NCBI GenBank assembly: GCA_023480605.1
Contig: JAMCWS010000052.1
Span: forward strand, 1-7,084
DNA from: a bacterium
GTDB lineage: Bacteria > Sumerlaeota > Sumerlaeia > MVZB01
DNA: 7,084 nucleotides
Direction of reading: 5' to 3'
The notes beneath the pieces were generated by a model. The model was not told where the DNA came from and searched no databases. It saw only the letters and a program-made list of their open reading frames with translations. The position numbers and the translations under genes are program-made. Below are positions 6,736 through 7,084 of the stretch, one piece after another. The stretch's first letter is position 1. Every line of letters starts with the position of its first letter.

Positions 6736-6898
6736 TTATCGTGTTCATGATCGTGATCGTGATCGAATCCGCTATCTCACATACCGTCCGCCGCTTCGTC
6801 CTACCTTATTTATATTTCTACCACATCGATTGATCCAAAAACCCATCGGCGTTGACAAAAACGCCATCGAATAACAATCGATCACGATCACGATCACG
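6736..6898. repeat. Inverted arrays of the hexamer TGATCG flanking an AT-richer core
   Basis: The left array (6736-6766) reads TTATCG, TGTTCA, then three perfect TGATCG copies plus A. The right array (6878-6896) is three perfect copies in the opposite orientation. Together they form a 19-bp perfect inverted repeat (6748-6766 with 6878-6896) spaced by 111 nt, extended by one further pair beyond a mismatch on the outer side (6746 with 6898). The core (6767-6877) is clearly richer in A/T than the flanking genes and shows no coding signal. Each arm holds three GATC sites. The layout suggests a small inverted-repeat element (MITE- or REP-like) in a convergent spacer, or a long-range RNA hairpin at the ends of two transcripts. 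No target-site duplication was found. Confidence 0.75.
6837..6865 (-). terminator. Possible terminator for the right-edge minus-strand gene
   Basis: A 6-bp stem (GGCGTT 6848-6853 with AACGCC 6860-6865) has a 6-nt loop. Read on the minus strand, it is followed after GATGGG by five T residues (6841-6837). It lies 56 nt past the minus-strand stop at 6922. The stem is short and the T-run is displaced by six bases, so this is a weak candidate; it sits inside the core of the inverted-hexamer element. Confidence 0.25.
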
Positions 6899-6921
6899 CA
6901 ATAAAATCGAATGGGTATCGG

Positions 6922-7084
6922 TTACTTCGCCGTCAGAAACTGCCGGTTAAAATCCGTCGCGATAAAGCGGCGGTCGAAATCCTTCCATACCGGCTCGAAA
7001 CCGCGAGAGCGCAGCATCGCGCAGACCTCCACGGGTGTGCGGTCGTCGACGACATGGAACTGCTCGCCAGCCGTTTCAGGGTGG
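6922..7084 (-). CDS. C-terminal fragment of an unrecognised protein, cut by the window edge
   Basis: On the minus strand a frame is open from the right edge to a TAA at 6924-6922, giving 53 residues. They include QFHVVDDRTPVEVCAMLR, then SRGFEPVWKDFDRRFI, and end in NRQFLTAK. Composition is protein-like (mixed charged and aromatic residues, G/C-biased third positions), and the orientation is convergent with the ThiE/TenI gene. The start lies outside the window. I do not recognise the family from this tail, so no function is offered. Confidence 0.6.
   Translation of the reverse strand, partial: HPETAGEQFHVVDDRTPVEVCAMLRSRGFEPVWKDFDRRFIATDFNRQFLTAK

Noticed and set aside
6736..6898. CRISPR array
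   Set aside because: The units are 6-bp tandem copies without spacers, and the two arrays are in opposite orientation, which does not fit CRISPR architecture.

Overview
The window is high-GC bacterial DNA, dense in coding sequence with strong G/C third-position bias. It reads as an accessory carbohydrate-uptake locus. No gene is diagnostic of a taxon. A Gram-negative-type cell is suggested by the solute-binding protein, which has a signal peptide but no lipoprotein cysteine. The secreted jelly-roll plus FG-GAP-like propeller protein and the hexamer-repeat spacer would fit the Planctomycetes/Verrucomicrobia/Lentisphaerae group, but that is inference only.

Layout. Positions 1-229 are mostly non-coding and hold two inverted repeats: one is terminator-like on the plus strand (93-122), and one is a perfect 10-bp hairpin (167-193) just past the end of the first gene. 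Positions 230-2242 (minus strand) encode a 670-residue, probably exported protein of unknown function, with a jelly-roll-like domain and a degenerate beta-propeller. The divergent intergenic region 2243-2589 carries a ribosome-binding site for the minus gene and a sigma70-like promoter for the plus operon. Positions 2590-6030 encode a sugar-type ABC importer in the order solute-binding protein, permease (MalF/UgpA type), permease (MalG/UgpE type). The genes overlap by 23 bp and 4 bp. No ATPase gene is present, so one is presumably supplied from elsewhere.

A ThiE/TenI-fold gene (6027-6698) overlaps the last permease stop by 4 bp but also has its own extended -10-like element. Several residues that in true thiamine-phosphate synthases bind metal and pyrophosphate are replaced, so it looks more TenI-like than ThiE-like. 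The convergent spacer 6699-6921 contains two arrays of the hexamer TGATCG in opposite orientation. They form a 19-bp perfect inverted repeat around an AT-richer 111-bp core, which is the most unusual non-coding signal in the window. The right edge (6922-7084, minus strand) holds the last 53 codons of an unrecognised gene.

Working model (inference): the importer binds an oligosaccharide or sugar derivative in the periplasm and passes it through the two permeases. The divergent secreted protein may bind or process the same glycan outside the inner membrane. The ThiE/TenI-like gene has no obvious functional link to transport.
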